In this document: one piece after another, positions 1 to 7,168 of the stretch | Numbering within the stretch: the stretch's first letter is position 1 | Layout of the letters: each line of letters opens with the position of its first letter | DNA from: an uncultured Bacteroidales bacterium | GTDB taxonomy: Bacteria > Bacteroidota > Bacteroidia > Bacteroidales > UBA932 | NCBI GenBank assembly: GCA_937901105.1 | Contig: CALCHD010000183.1 | Span: 1-13,588, forward strand | DNA length: 13,588 nt | Direction of reading: 5' to 3' | Made by a program: the position numbers and the translations under genes | Notes under the pieces: model-generated | What the model was told of the DNA's origin: nothing | Seen by the model: only the letters and a program-made list of their open reading frames with translations | Databases searched by the model: none

Positions 1-587
1 CCTTGGTCACTGTGGAGTTGCAGCTCTGCAGTGGCCGCTTTCTTTATTGCGAGTTTTAGCGTATCAAAGACCAGCTTGCAATCGTTTCGTGTACTCATTC
101 GGTATGCAACAATCCGCCGGTCATACAGATCTAGAATGGCAGAGAGATATAGCGTTCCTTGCGGTGTAGGAAGGTAAGTAATATCAGTTACCCACTTCAT
201 TCCCGGTTTTGTAGCACCAAAATCTCTTGAAAGCAGATTCTTATACACATGCAGTGCTTCAGAAGGTCGGTAATACCGGCGGCGTCTGCATTCACTAAGC
301 AGCCCATATTGCTGCATAATCCGCCATATCGTCTTATAATTCCGTTTTATACCTTTCTCCATTAGCAGCCATCTCTGCATCCTGCGGCAGCCCAGACTTC
401 TTCCATACCGTTGTTCGCGTCGCTCCCGAATCATCTCTGCTACTTCTGCATTGCGATCCGGCTGTTCGCCACGTTTTAGATAGTCGTAATATCCGCTTCT
501 GGATACGCCAAAGAAGCAGCACATCTCTGTCACAGAATACTTGCTGCTGAATTTCTTGATTGTTCGATACTTGATAAGCGGCCTCAC
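1..587 (-). CDS. IS3-family transposase OrfB, DDE integrase domain (partial, runs off left edge)
   Basis: This is the catalytic half of an IS3-type transposase. I read the frame directly from the minus strand; it has no ATG at its start. Counting from a GTG at 587, residues 1-120 form the N-terminal part, with the family-typical stretch FFGVSRSGYYDYLKR near residue 25. The retroviral-integrase-like core follows. Its first catalytic Asp is in WVTDITYLP (about residue 135) and the second is in LHSDQ (about residue 194), at the window edge. The final Glu and roughly a third of a usual 275-290 residue protein are outside. The frame overlaps orfA by four bases in the -1 frame, so it is made either by a -1 frameshift or by reinitiation at the GTG. 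Integrity beyond the edge cannot be judged. Confidence 0.9.
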   Translation of the reverse strand, partial: MRPLIKYRTIKKFSSKYSVTEMCCFFGVSRSGYYDYLKRGEQPDRNAEVAEMIRERREQRYGRSLGCRRMQRWLLMEKGIKRNYKTIWRIMQQYGLLSECRRRRYYRPSEALHVYKNLLSRDFGATKPGMKWVTDITYLPTPQGTLYLSAILDLYDRRIVAYRMSTRNDCKLVFDTLKLAIKKAATAELQLHSDQ

Positions 588-853
588 TTCCTTTCGATAG
601 CGTCCAGAAAATCCCGCAGCAATTCAACTTCCATACGTAAGCTCGCCAGTTCTTTCCTAAGCACCTGATTCGTCTTGATTGCATCATTCTTACGACTACG
701 TGGATATCCGCGTTTTCTTTGTTCTTTGCGCGCTCTCTTAAAGTATCCTTTTACCTGTTCATGCTTTAAGCCAACGTCTGCTGCTATCTCTCGAATTGTT
801 TTACCTTCTCTTTTCAGTTCTTCCATTCTTTGCCCATACTGTTTGATTTTCAT
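584..853 (-). CDS. IS3-family OrfA, helix-turn-helix protein
   Basis: This 89-residue protein is the DNA-binding half of an IS3 transposase and recognises the terminal repeats. Residues about 8-38 form a helix-turn-helix of the type used by IS3 OrfA proteins (REIAADVGLKHEQVKGYFKR). A basic stretch follows, and then a leucine-zipper-like heptad run near the C-terminus (LRKELASLRMEVELLRDFL) for pairing with OrfB or itself. The ATG at 853 is well supported by AGGAGGTG at 861-868. The TGA stop overlaps the OrfB frame, the usual set-up for a -1 shift; a candidate slippery stretch is CGAAAGG just before the stop. The length is normal for the family. Confidence 0.88.
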   Translation of the reverse strand: MKIKQYGQRMEELKREGKTIREIAADVGLKHEQVKGYFKRARKEQRKRGYPRSRKNDAIKTNQVLRKELASLRMEVELLRDFLDAIERK

Positions 854-996
854 GCAAAAGCACCTCCTAAGAATTCAAGAATTTTTCTGATAATGCGGAT
901 ATCTGAGCCGAAGCCGAGATTATCATTGCTGTCACCTCTGTAGGAGTGATAGCAGTTTACATGAAAACCATAGGCAATGTGAATTTTGTAGTCCAT
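850..996 (-). pseudogene. N-terminal fragment of a gene cut by the IS3 element
   Basis: From an ATG at 996, with AAGGAG about eight bases upstream, the minus strand encodes a protein-like start: MDYKIHIAYGFHVNCYHSYR, then GDSNDNLGFGSDIRIIRKIL. About 40 residues in, the frame meets the presumed IS end near 877 and reads a few foreign codons to a TGA at 850-852 that overlaps the orfA start codon. The rest of the gene would lie past the other IS end, outside the window. From memory, the sequence resembles the start of a Clostridia protein with a glycoside-hydrolase or deacetylase-like domain. I cannot confirm that, so no function is assigned. Codons of the fragment are intact, so the insertion may be recent. 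Confidence 0.5.
861..868 (-). promoter_or_regulatory. Strong Shine-Dalgarno of orfA
   Basis: The minus strand reads AGGAGGTG, then TTTTGC-type spacing to the ATG at 853. This is an eight-base match to the anti-Shine-Dalgarno end of 16S rRNA. Bacteroidales genes seldom use such sites, and frdA, hflX and the GH20 gene in this window have none. The site fixes the orfA start and marks the element as foreign. Confidence 0.7.
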
Positions 997-998
997 AG

Positions 999-1265
999 CT
1001 TTTCTCCTTATTTTATCTTCTGCTTGATTTTATTTTCAAGCTTGGGTATGACAATATTCCTGCAATGAAAGAAATTGTTGATTCAACTCCATTAAGGGAG
1101 ATTGGAACAATGAGAAAGATAATGAACAGGAAATGGGATGAGGAAGAATGGAAAAGGTACTTTATTCAAGCACCTTTCCAAAAACTTTCTTACAAGAAAT
1201 ATATAAACAAGACTACCAAAAAGGGAAAGAAGACTCATTATGCCTATATGGTAGAAAACTATTAG
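999..1265 (+). pseudogene. Unrecognised open frame, possible 3' gene remnant
   Basis: The plus frame is open from the stop at 996-998 to TAG at 1263-1265. The first ATG is at 1065 and gives 66 residues. The composition is protein-like and basic (KWDEEEWKRYF, then a Lys/Tyr-rich tail), but I recognise no family. Protein-like sequence appears to begin before the ATG (LGYDNIPAMKEIVDSTPLRE), so this may be the 3' end of a gene cut off by whatever joined the foreign-looking left kilobase to the rest. It converges on the kinase gene, with three bases between the two stops. It could also be a chance frame. A GCTTGA/TCAAGC dyad lies at 1022-1041. Confidence 0.25.
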
Positions 1266-1268
1266 CCA

Positions 1269-1991
1269 TTAGGATTTCTCCTTGCAGGAGTTCATTATTT
1301 CAAAGCATTTTTCAGGATCATATCCCATTATTGATGCATATTCTTCCGCCATCCATCTGGTCATCTGGCAGGTACCGGGAAGTCGCTCAAAGTTTCTGCA
1401 TCCCTCTTCCATTCCAATTTTATGGAATCTGATTCTGTTAAGGTCTATGATCTCCAGCTTTATGCCGTTTTCTTCTTCCTTAAAGAGAATGTTTCCCCTT
1501 GACCAGTCTTTATGCAGCATATCATTTTTATGGATATGTGCTGTAAGTGCTGCAATTGCCTTTACTATTTTTTCTGTGCCCGGATATTTGCCGTCTATAA
1601 GATCCTTATAGGTATGGGGGCATTCAGATTTAAGGCATACATAATAGCTTTCACTGAAAAGGAACCATCTCCTGCTGGTGTAATATCCTACAGGAACAGG
1701 TGTACCTATCCCTTTTTCAAGTATCATATGTGCGTATTCGTATGAACGTCTGGCTTTTGAAGGGCGCAGGATACCGTATGCAATTCTGTTTACAATATTG
1801 GGAATACGGAAACTCTTGATAACCATATTTACCCCATTGTATTCAATCTCCTTAAGCTCATTTCTCCCTTTATAGATGGTTTTGCCCAACTTGCTGTAGT
1901 GTTCAGGAAGATCCTTTATAAAATCATTCAAATGACTGTATAAAGGATTTACCTGAAAACTTTTCTTATGTATAAAATTCTTCAAGAACAT
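1269..1991 (-). CDS. WaaP/InaA-family lipopolysaccharide kinase-like protein
   Basis: This 240-residue protein has the protein-kinase-like fold of the lipopolysaccharide (Kdo/heptose) kinase family and probably phosphorylates a sugar of the LPS core from ATP on the inner face of the membrane. The ATP-binding lysine is likely Lys59 (MVIKSF). The catalytic loop is LHKDWSRGNILF, with Asp162 as base and Asn167 as metal ligand; IIDLNR (Asp183) takes the place of the kinase DFG motif. No signal peptide or membrane segment is visible. Its ATG shares one base with the stop of the hexosaminidase gene (TAATG), so the two are probably translationally coupled and transcribed from upstream of base 4189. 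The substrate cannot be told from sequence; the family is sure, the sugar is not. Confidence 0.8.
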   Translation of the reverse strand: MFLKNFIHKKSFQVNPLYSHLNDFIKDLPEHYSKLGKTIYKGRNELKEIEYNGVNMVIKSFRIPNIVNRIAYGILRPSKARRSYEYAHMILEKGIGTPVPVGYYTSRRWFLFSESYYVCLKSECPHTYKDLIDGKYPGTEKIVKAIAALTAHIHKNDMLHKDWSRGNILFKEEENGIKLEIIDLNRIRFHKIGMEEGCRNFERLPGTCQMTRWMAEEYASIMGYDPEKCFEIMNSCKEKS

Positions 1992-4189
1992 TATTTTTCA
2001 ATTCTCAAATTCTGGAATGAAGTGATCATTGCGTCAGACATTCCTGTAAATACAATTCTTACAGCAAGGACTTTATCCTCCGGTTTGATTACGGCAATTC
2101 CGTTCTTGAACTCCTCTCCTTTTATGAAGTCTGTGCCATTGTATGTATACTCTACATAACCCTCTGTACAGTCATAAAGGGTAATTCCCGGGATACCTGT
2201 CTCAACTGTGATTCTGCTGCACTCAACAGGCTCCTTGAATGAGTATTTCAGCCAGTCTCCTGCCTGTGACCTTCTGTTTATTCTGCAATATTTGTTGTAC
2301 TTGTATGTTGTAATATTGCTCATCGGGAAGCTTTTGTTGCACTCATTTTCCTTATATGAGCTTTCAACAGAAACCTCTGGGGTAATATATTCATAAAGGT
2401 CAATGTTTGAAGCGCCAACACTTATACTCTGGTTGCAGTCTTTGTAGAATGTTGCAAATCTGTATCCTCTAGGGCTTTCTGTCTTTATCTCCCTCTTGTA
2501 TACAGGTGAATCAACGGTAGGGTCAGACTCGTCTGCAGTGTATCTTACAACGGCACCCTCATAAGGAGGTGTAACTTTAAGGGCACCCTCCTCATATACA
2601 ACTTCAGGGAAAGGCAATCTGAACTTGATGCCCATATTGTGCAGCCTGTCATAATGAGTAGAGGTTAAAGCCTTGTAGAACCTGTCATAATCTTTAAGTT
2701 CAGCATTGGTCCATGCTGCCTCTGCAATTGCACAAAGGCGAGGGAAGAACTGATACTCCATAAACCTCTCTGGACGGTTCAAAAGCTCACACCACAAATT
2801 GCCCTGAATACCCATAACAAGTTTCTCCTCCTCTGGAGTGAAGTCATTCATATTGATAGGGTCAATCTTGTAGGAGCTGTCCAAAGTTACAATAGCTGCC
2901 CAATTGTGTCCCCTCTCATATTTGCTCTGCTTCATGTCGAGGTAGCAGTACTGTCCTGGAAGGAATACAGTAGGCTGGCCTGCCTTAACGGCATTTGCAG
3001 CCCTTTTCATTGAACCCCAGCCGTAAACTACAGTACTTGGCTCAAGGTCACCGCCTTTGATAATCTCATCCCATCCAACAAGAGTTCTGCCGTGCTTGTT
3101 TACAATCTTCTCCATTCTGCGTACAAAATAGTTAAGAAGCTCAATCTCCTCCTTCATCCCCATCTTCTTCATGAAAGCCTGGCAATGAGGACAGTTTTTC
3201 CAGTTGTCCATATTCACCTCATCACCACCCAAATGGATAAGTTTTGAAGGGAAAAGCTCAACAAGTTCTGCAACTATATCCTCAATCATCTCATAATTCT
3301 TCTCCTTGCCGATGCACCATACATTGTTTGCCTCACCGTTTACACTCAAAGTCTTGTTCTCATTGGTGCAGCCTACGTGAGGATAAGTTTCAACCACAGA
3401 TTTGCTGTGTCCCGGCATGTCAATCTCCGGGATGATTGTAATGTTTCTGTCTGCAGCATATTTTACAACCTCCTTAATCTCCTCCTGGGTATAGAATCCT
3501 CCATATCTCTTGTTGCCTGAACCATAAGAAGGGGGAAGCACCTCATCCGGACCTCTCCATGCACCTTTTTCAGTAAGTAGAGGATATTTCTTTATCTCAA
3601 TTCTCCATCCGTTGTCATCTGTAATATGCCAGTGGAAAGTATTGATTTTATGGTAAGAGATCCAGTCAATGAAATCATAGATTGTCTCAAGAGGGAAGAA
3701 TGTCCTTGAAACATCAAGACCTGCACCCCTGTAGCCGAATCTTGGGTAATCCTCAATCTCTGCACAAGGAATCTTTATCTTCCCGACAGTTTTTTCCTCT
3801 GAATAGATACCTTCCGGCATCATCTGCAAAAGGGTCTGCACTCCATAGAAAGCACCTGCCTTGGCAGAGGCGATAATTGAAATTCTGTCGGGAGTAACAG
3901 AAAGCCTGTACCCCTCCTCTTTTGTCTCAGACTGTGGGTCTACAGTTATCTCAATGGTTTTCTTTCCATTCTCATTTGCCTGTACTCCAGCAGCCTTTGC
4001 AAGCTTTCCTTTAAGGTACTCAATCTCAAATTCTGCGTTGCCTTTAATGGCTACGTTATTGTCCAGAACAAAATATCCGTCAGCAGCCGTTACTTGCTGC
4101 GGTTGAGGTATAATGTCCAGTCCTGATTTCTGTGAGCAGGCACCAAGAATTATGCTGCACAGAACAAAAGCAATAAGTTTTGTTTTCAT
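1991..4189 (-). CDS. Beta-N-acetylhexosaminidase, GH20 lipoprotein
   Basis: This enzyme releases terminal N-acetylglucosamine or N-acetylgalactosamine from glycans, probably at the cell surface or in the periplasm. The 732-residue protein starts with a lipoprotein signal whose lipobox is LGAC (Cys18). Residues about 25-140 form the GH20b N-terminal domain and about 148-500 the GH20 barrel. Visible motifs are FGYRGAGLDVSR, HWHITDDNGWR, the catalytic pair Asp323-Glu324 in HLGGDEV, GWDEI, and GIQGNLWCE. Residues about 525-605 look like the beta-sandwich often attached to GH20 enzymes. The last 120 residues may be a further carbohydrate-binding sandwich. No SusC/SusD pair is next to it. The stop overlaps the kinase start, so the two form an operon. 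The upstream 150 bp shared with frdA holds no clear promoter consensus. Confidence 0.95.
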   Translation of the reverse strand: MKTKLIAFVLCSIILGACSQKSGLDIIPQPQQVTAADGYFVLDNNVAIKGNAEFEIEYLKGKLAKAAGVQANENGKKTIEITVDPQSETKEEGYRLSVTPDRISIIASAKAGAFYGVQTLLQMMPEGIYSEEKTVGKIKIPCAEIEDYPRFGYRGAGLDVSRTFFPLETIYDFIDWISYHKINTFHWHITDDNGWRIEIKKYPLLTEKGAWRGPDEVLPPSYGSGNKRYGGFYTQEEIKEVVKYAADRNITIIPEIDMPGHSKSVVETYPHVGCTNENKTLSVNGEANNVWCIGKEKNYEMIEDIVAELVELFPSKLIHLGGDEVNMDNWKNCPHCQAFMKKMGMKEEIELLNYFVRRMEKIVNKHGRTLVGWDEIIKGGDLEPSTVVYGWGSMKRAANAVKAGQPTVFLPGQYCYLDMKQSKYERGHNWAAIVTLDSSYKIDPINMNDFTPEEEKLVMGIQGNLWCELLNRPERFMEYQFFPRLCAIAEAAWTNAELKDYDRFYKALTSTHYDRLHNMGIKFRLPFPEVVYEEGALKVTPPYEGAVVRYTADESDPTVDSPVYKREIKTESPRGYRFATFYKDCNQSISVGASNIDLYEYITPEVSVESSYKENECNKSFPMSNITTYKYNKYCRINRRSQAGDWLKYSFKEPVECSRITVETGIPGITLYDCTEGYVEYTYNGTDFIKGEEFKNGIAVIKPEDKVLAVRIVFTGMSDAMITSFQNLRIEK

Positions 4190-4339
4190 GATTTTCTTTA
4201 TTTAAAGCGTAAAGATATGAAAAATGTCAATTATAGGGGAGTGTGGCAATAATTATTTGATATTAATTGCTTATTTGATAAAAAGTGACTAAAATTGTAG
4301 AAAATTTTTTTGGATAATTATACACTTAAAAAACATAAA

Positions 4340-6286
4340 ATGGCCGAAAAATTAATATCACAGATTCCTGAAGGGCCTTTGGCTGAAAAATGGACAAAGC
4401 ATAAGGCTCAGATCCGCGTTGTAAGCCCGGCTAACAAACGCAAACTGGAAATTATTGTAATTGGTACAGGCTTGGGCGGTGCAGCTGCAGCTGCTTCTCT
4501 AGGCGAACTTGGATACAATGTAAAAGTATTCTGTATCAGTGATTCACCAAGACGTGCGCACTCTATTGCTGCACAGGGTGGTATCAATGCTGCAAAGAAC
4601 TATCAGAATGATAACGACTCTGTATATCGTCTTTTCTATGATACAATCAAAGGTGGTGACTATAGAGCTCGTGAGGCAAACGTTTACCGTTTGGCAGAGG
4701 TAAGTAACAATATTATTGACCAGTGCGTTGCACAGGGTGTTCCTTTTGCACGTGATTACGGCGGATTGCTAGACAACCGTTCATTTGGTGGTGCACAGGT
4801 AAGCCGTACATTCTACGCAAGAGGCCAAACCGGCCAGCAGCTTCTATTGGGTGCTTATGCTGCACTTAACAGAGCAGTTGCCAAAGGTTCTGTAAAATCA
4901 TACCCTAGATATGAGATGCTTGATCTAGTAGTTATTGACGGTCAGGCAAAAGGTATCATTGCAAGAAACTTGCAGAATGGACAGATTGAGAGATTCGGTG
5001 CTCATGCAGTTGTAATTGCTACTGGTGGTTACGGTAACGTATTCTTCCTTTCAACAAATGCAATGAACAGCAACGGTTCTGCTGCATGGCAGTGCTACAA
5101 GAAAGGTGCTTTCTTCGGCAACCCATGTTTCGCACAGATCCACCCTACATGTATCCCTGTTCACGGAACACAGCAGAGTAAGCTTACCCTTATGAGTGAG
5201 TCATTGAGAAATGACGGCCGTATCTGGGTTCCTAAGAAAATGGAGGATGTGGAGAAACTTAGAAAGAAACAGATCAAACCTTCACAGATTGCTGAAGAGG
5301 ACAGAGACTACTACTTGGAGAGAAGATATCCTGCATTCGGTAACCTTGTACCTCGTGACGTTGCTTCACGTGCAGCTAAAGAGCGTTGTGATGCAGGTTA
5401 TGGTGTAAACGAGACAGGTTTGGCAGTATTCCTTGATTTCAAGACAGCTATTGAGAGACTTGGTAAAGATGTAATCACCCAGCGTTATGGAAACTTGTTC
5501 CAGATGTATGAGAAGATTACAGATACAGATCCATACAAAGAGCCAATGATGATCTATCCTGCTATCCACTACACAATGGGTGGTATTTGGGTAGACTACA
5601 ACTTGCAGACAACTATTCCTGGCTTGTATGCAATTGGTGAGGCTAACTTCAGTGACCATGGCGGTAACCGTTTGGGTGCTTCTGCTTTGATGCAGGGTCT
5701 TGCAGACGGATACTTCATCCTTCCTTACACCATTGGAGATTACCTTTCACATAAGATTCAGGAGCCTAAAACCGATATCAACCACCCTGCATTTGATGAG
5801 GCAGAGAAGGCTGTTAAGGAGAAGATCAACAAGCTTCTTTCAATTAAAGGAAAGAAATCAGTTGACGAGATCCATAAAGAGCTAGGTCTTGTAATGTGGG
5901 ACAAAGTAGGTATGGCAAGAAACGAGGCTGGTTTGAAAGAGGCTCTAGTTAAGATTAAGGCACTTAAGAAAGAGTTCTGGAGCAATGTTTACGTAGCTGG
6001 TGAGAACGGTGAGTTCAACCAGGAGCTTGAGAAGGCATTGCGTCTTGCAGACTTCCTTGAGATGGGTGAGCTTATGGCAATGGATGCCCTTAACAGATAT
6101 GAGTCTTGCGGAGGCCACTTCCGTGAGGAGATGCAGACCGAGGACGGTGAGACAAAACGTGATGACGAGAACTTCATGTATGTAGCTGCATGGGAGTACA
6201 AAGGTGACGATGTAGCTCCAGAACTGCATAAAGAGGCTTTGAACTACGAGTTTGTAAAACCATCAACAAGAAACTATAAAGACTAA
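4340..6286 (+). CDS. frdA: Fumarate reductase / succinate dehydrogenase flavoprotein subunit
   Basis: This is the FAD subunit that interconverts fumarate and succinate on the cytoplasmic face of the membrane; in anaerobic Bacteroidales it normally works as fumarate reductase. The protein has 648 residues from the ATG at 4340. A TTG ten codons upstream keeps the frame open, but Bacteroides homologues start at the equivalent of this ATG. Seen: the FAD dinucleotide fold (GTGLGGAAAA), RRAHSIAAQGG with the histidine that binds FAD covalently (His74), IHPT, VPRDVASR with the likely proton-donor Arg339, HYTMGG and GEANFSDHGGNRLGASA. frdB follows 15 bp later. No frdC/sdhC anchor gene precedes it; the next gene upstream is the divergent GH20 gene. 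Confidence 0.96.
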   Translation: MAEKLISQIPEGPLAEKWTKHKAQIRVVSPANKRKLEIIVIGTGLGGAAAAASLGELGYNVKVFCISDSPRRAHSIAAQGGINAAKNYQNDNDSVYRLFYDTIKGGDYRAREANVYRLAEVSNNIIDQCVAQGVPFARDYGGLLDNRSFGGAQVSRTFYARGQTGQQLLLGAYAALNRAVAKGSVKSYPRYEMLDLVVIDGQAKGIIARNLQNGQIERFGAHAVVIATGGYGNVFFLSTNAMNSNGSAAWQCYKKGAFFGNPCFAQIHPTCIPVHGTQQSKLTLMSESLRNDGRIWVPKKMEDVEKLRKKQIKPSQIAEEDRDYYLERRYPAFGNLVPRDVASRAAKERCDAGYGVNETGLAVFLDFKTAIERLGKDVITQRYGNLFQMYEKITDTDPYKEPMMIYPAIHYTMGGIWVDYNLQTTIPGLYAIGEANFSDHGGNRLGASALMQGLADGYFILPYTIGDYLSHKIQEPKTDINHPAFDEAEKAVKEKINKLLSIKGKKSVDEIHKELGLVMWDKVGMARNEAGLKEALVKIKALKKEFWSNVYVAGENGEFNQELEKALRLADFLEMGELMAMDALNRYESCGGHFREEMQTEDGETKRDDENFMYVAAWEYKGDDVAPELHKEALNYEFVKPSTRNYKD

Positions 6287-6301
6287 GAAAAAGTACAAGA
6301 T

Positions 6302-7099
6302 ATGGCTTCAACAGAAAAATTGAATCTGACACTGAAAGTATGGCGTCAGAAAAACGCTAAGGAGAAGGGACATTTTGAGACCTACCAGGTTAAAGATATC
6401 TCTCCCGACAGCTCATTCCTGGAGATGATGGATATCCTTAACGAGCAGTTGATTAAGGAGAACATTGATCCTGTTGCAGTGAACAAAGGCTGTAAGGCCA
6501 GCGGTCCTGTAAGCTTTGACCATGACTGTAGAGAGGGTATCTGCGGTGCATGTTCACTATACATCAACGGTAGAGCACACGGTCCGGACAATGAGATCAC
6601 CACTTGCCAGTTGCATATGCGTAAATTCAAAAATGGAGATACCATTACAATTGAGCCTTGGAGAAGTGCAGGTTTCCCAGTTATCAAAGACTTGGTAGTT
6701 GACAGAACAGCATTTGACAAGATTCTTCAGGCAGGCGGTTTCGTATCAGTTAACACAGGTGGAGTTCCAGACGGTAACGCTATTCCAATTCCTAAGAAAG
6801 ACGCAGACGAGAGTATGGACGCTGCTTCTTGCGTAGGTTGCGGTGCTTGTGTAGCAACTTGTAAGAACGGTTCAGCAATGTTGTTCGTTTCAGCAAGAGT
6901 AAGTTCTTTGGCATTGCTTCCTCAGGGTAGAATTGAGGGCGCAAGACGTGCTAAAGCAATGGTTGCAAAAATGGACGAGCTAGGCTTTGGTGCATGTACC
7001 AACACCCGCGCATGCGAGATGGAGTGCCCTAAGAAAGTATCTGTAGCCCACATTGCAAGATTGAACAGAGAGTTCCTTTGCGCTAAGCTTAAAGACTAA
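6302..7099 (+). CDS. frdB: Fumarate reductase / succinate dehydrogenase iron-sulfur subunit
   Basis: This subunit carries electrons between the quinol site in the membrane anchor and the flavin of FrdA. In the 265-residue protein, the ferredoxin-like N-terminal domain holds the [2Fe-2S] ligands Cys76, Cys81, Cys84 and Cys102 (CREGICGAC...TTC). The helical C-terminal domain holds CVGCGACVATC (Cys177, 180, 183, 187) and ACTNTRACEMECPK (Cys232, 238, 242) for the [4Fe-4S] and [3Fe-4S] clusters. All eleven usual ligands are present. It is cotranscribed with frdA (15-bp gap) and is the last gene of the unit, since a strong terminator follows 23 bp after the stop. The anchor subunit gene is not in the window. 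Confidence 0.96.
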   Translation: MASTEKLNLTLKVWRQKNAKEKGHFETYQVKDISPDSSFLEMMDILNEQLIKENIDPVAVNKGCKASGPVSFDHDCREGICGACSLYINGRAHGPDNEITTCQLHMRKFKNGDTITIEPWRSAGFPVIKDLVVDRTAFDKILQAGGFVSVNTGGVPDGNAIPIPKKDADESMDAASCVGCGACVATCKNGSAMLFVSARVSSLALLPQGRIEGARRAKAMVAKMDELGFGACTNTRACEMECPKKVSVAHIARLNREFLCAKLKD

Positions 7100-7121
7100 T
7101 CTCTGACTCTTATAGATGAAG

Positions 7122-7152
7122 CAGGCATCACTGGAAGTGATGCCTGTTTTTT
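7122..7152 (+). terminator. Rho-independent terminator of frdAB
   Basis: An eleven-base perfect stem, CAGGCATCACT at 7122-7132 and AGTGATGCCTG at 7136-7146, with a GGA loop, is followed by six T. It ends the frdAB transcript and separates it from the repeat array, which begins 16 bp later. Confidence 0.93.
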
Positions 7153-7168
7153 GCTTATAAGGAGGTAT

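Larger units (their letters stand above)
1..877 (-). mobile_element. IS3-family insertion sequence, one end (other end outside the window)
   Basis: Two overlapping minus-strand frames (orfA 584-853, orfB 1-587) have the order and -1 frame relation of IS3-family elements. The upstream end is not certain. IS3-family ends normally start with TG, and the minus strand reads TGAATTCTTAGGAGG from base 877, just inside a coding frame that is interrupted there, so 877 is my best guess. The opposite end, the inverted-repeat partner and any target duplication lie beyond base 1. The ribosome site of orfA is a full Shine-Dalgarno, unlike the Bacteroidales genes further on, which suggests that the element evolved in Firmicutes. 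Confidence 0.75.

Noticed and set aside
334..687. 117-residue minus frame overlapping orfA and orfB
   Set aside because: It is the third frame of the IS. The -1 frame carries the integrase motifs (WVTDITY, HSDQ), so this one is a shadow.
1148..1432. 94-residue plus frame spanning the end of the kinase gene
   Set aside because: It overlaps the conserved C-terminal coding part of the minus-strand kinase gene and shows no protein family features.
3777..3789. ATCTTCCCGACAG repeated exactly at 8711-8723, and CTTCCCGACAG at 11397-11407
   Set aside because: About one shared 13-mer is expected by chance in a window this long, and the copies lie in unrelated contexts (inside GH20, over a stop codon, after hflX).
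4310..4339. TTG start ten codons upstream of the frdA ATG
   Set aside because: The added residues (DNYTLKKHK) are not part of the conserved N-terminus, and the ATG at 4340 fits Bacteroides FrdA proteins.
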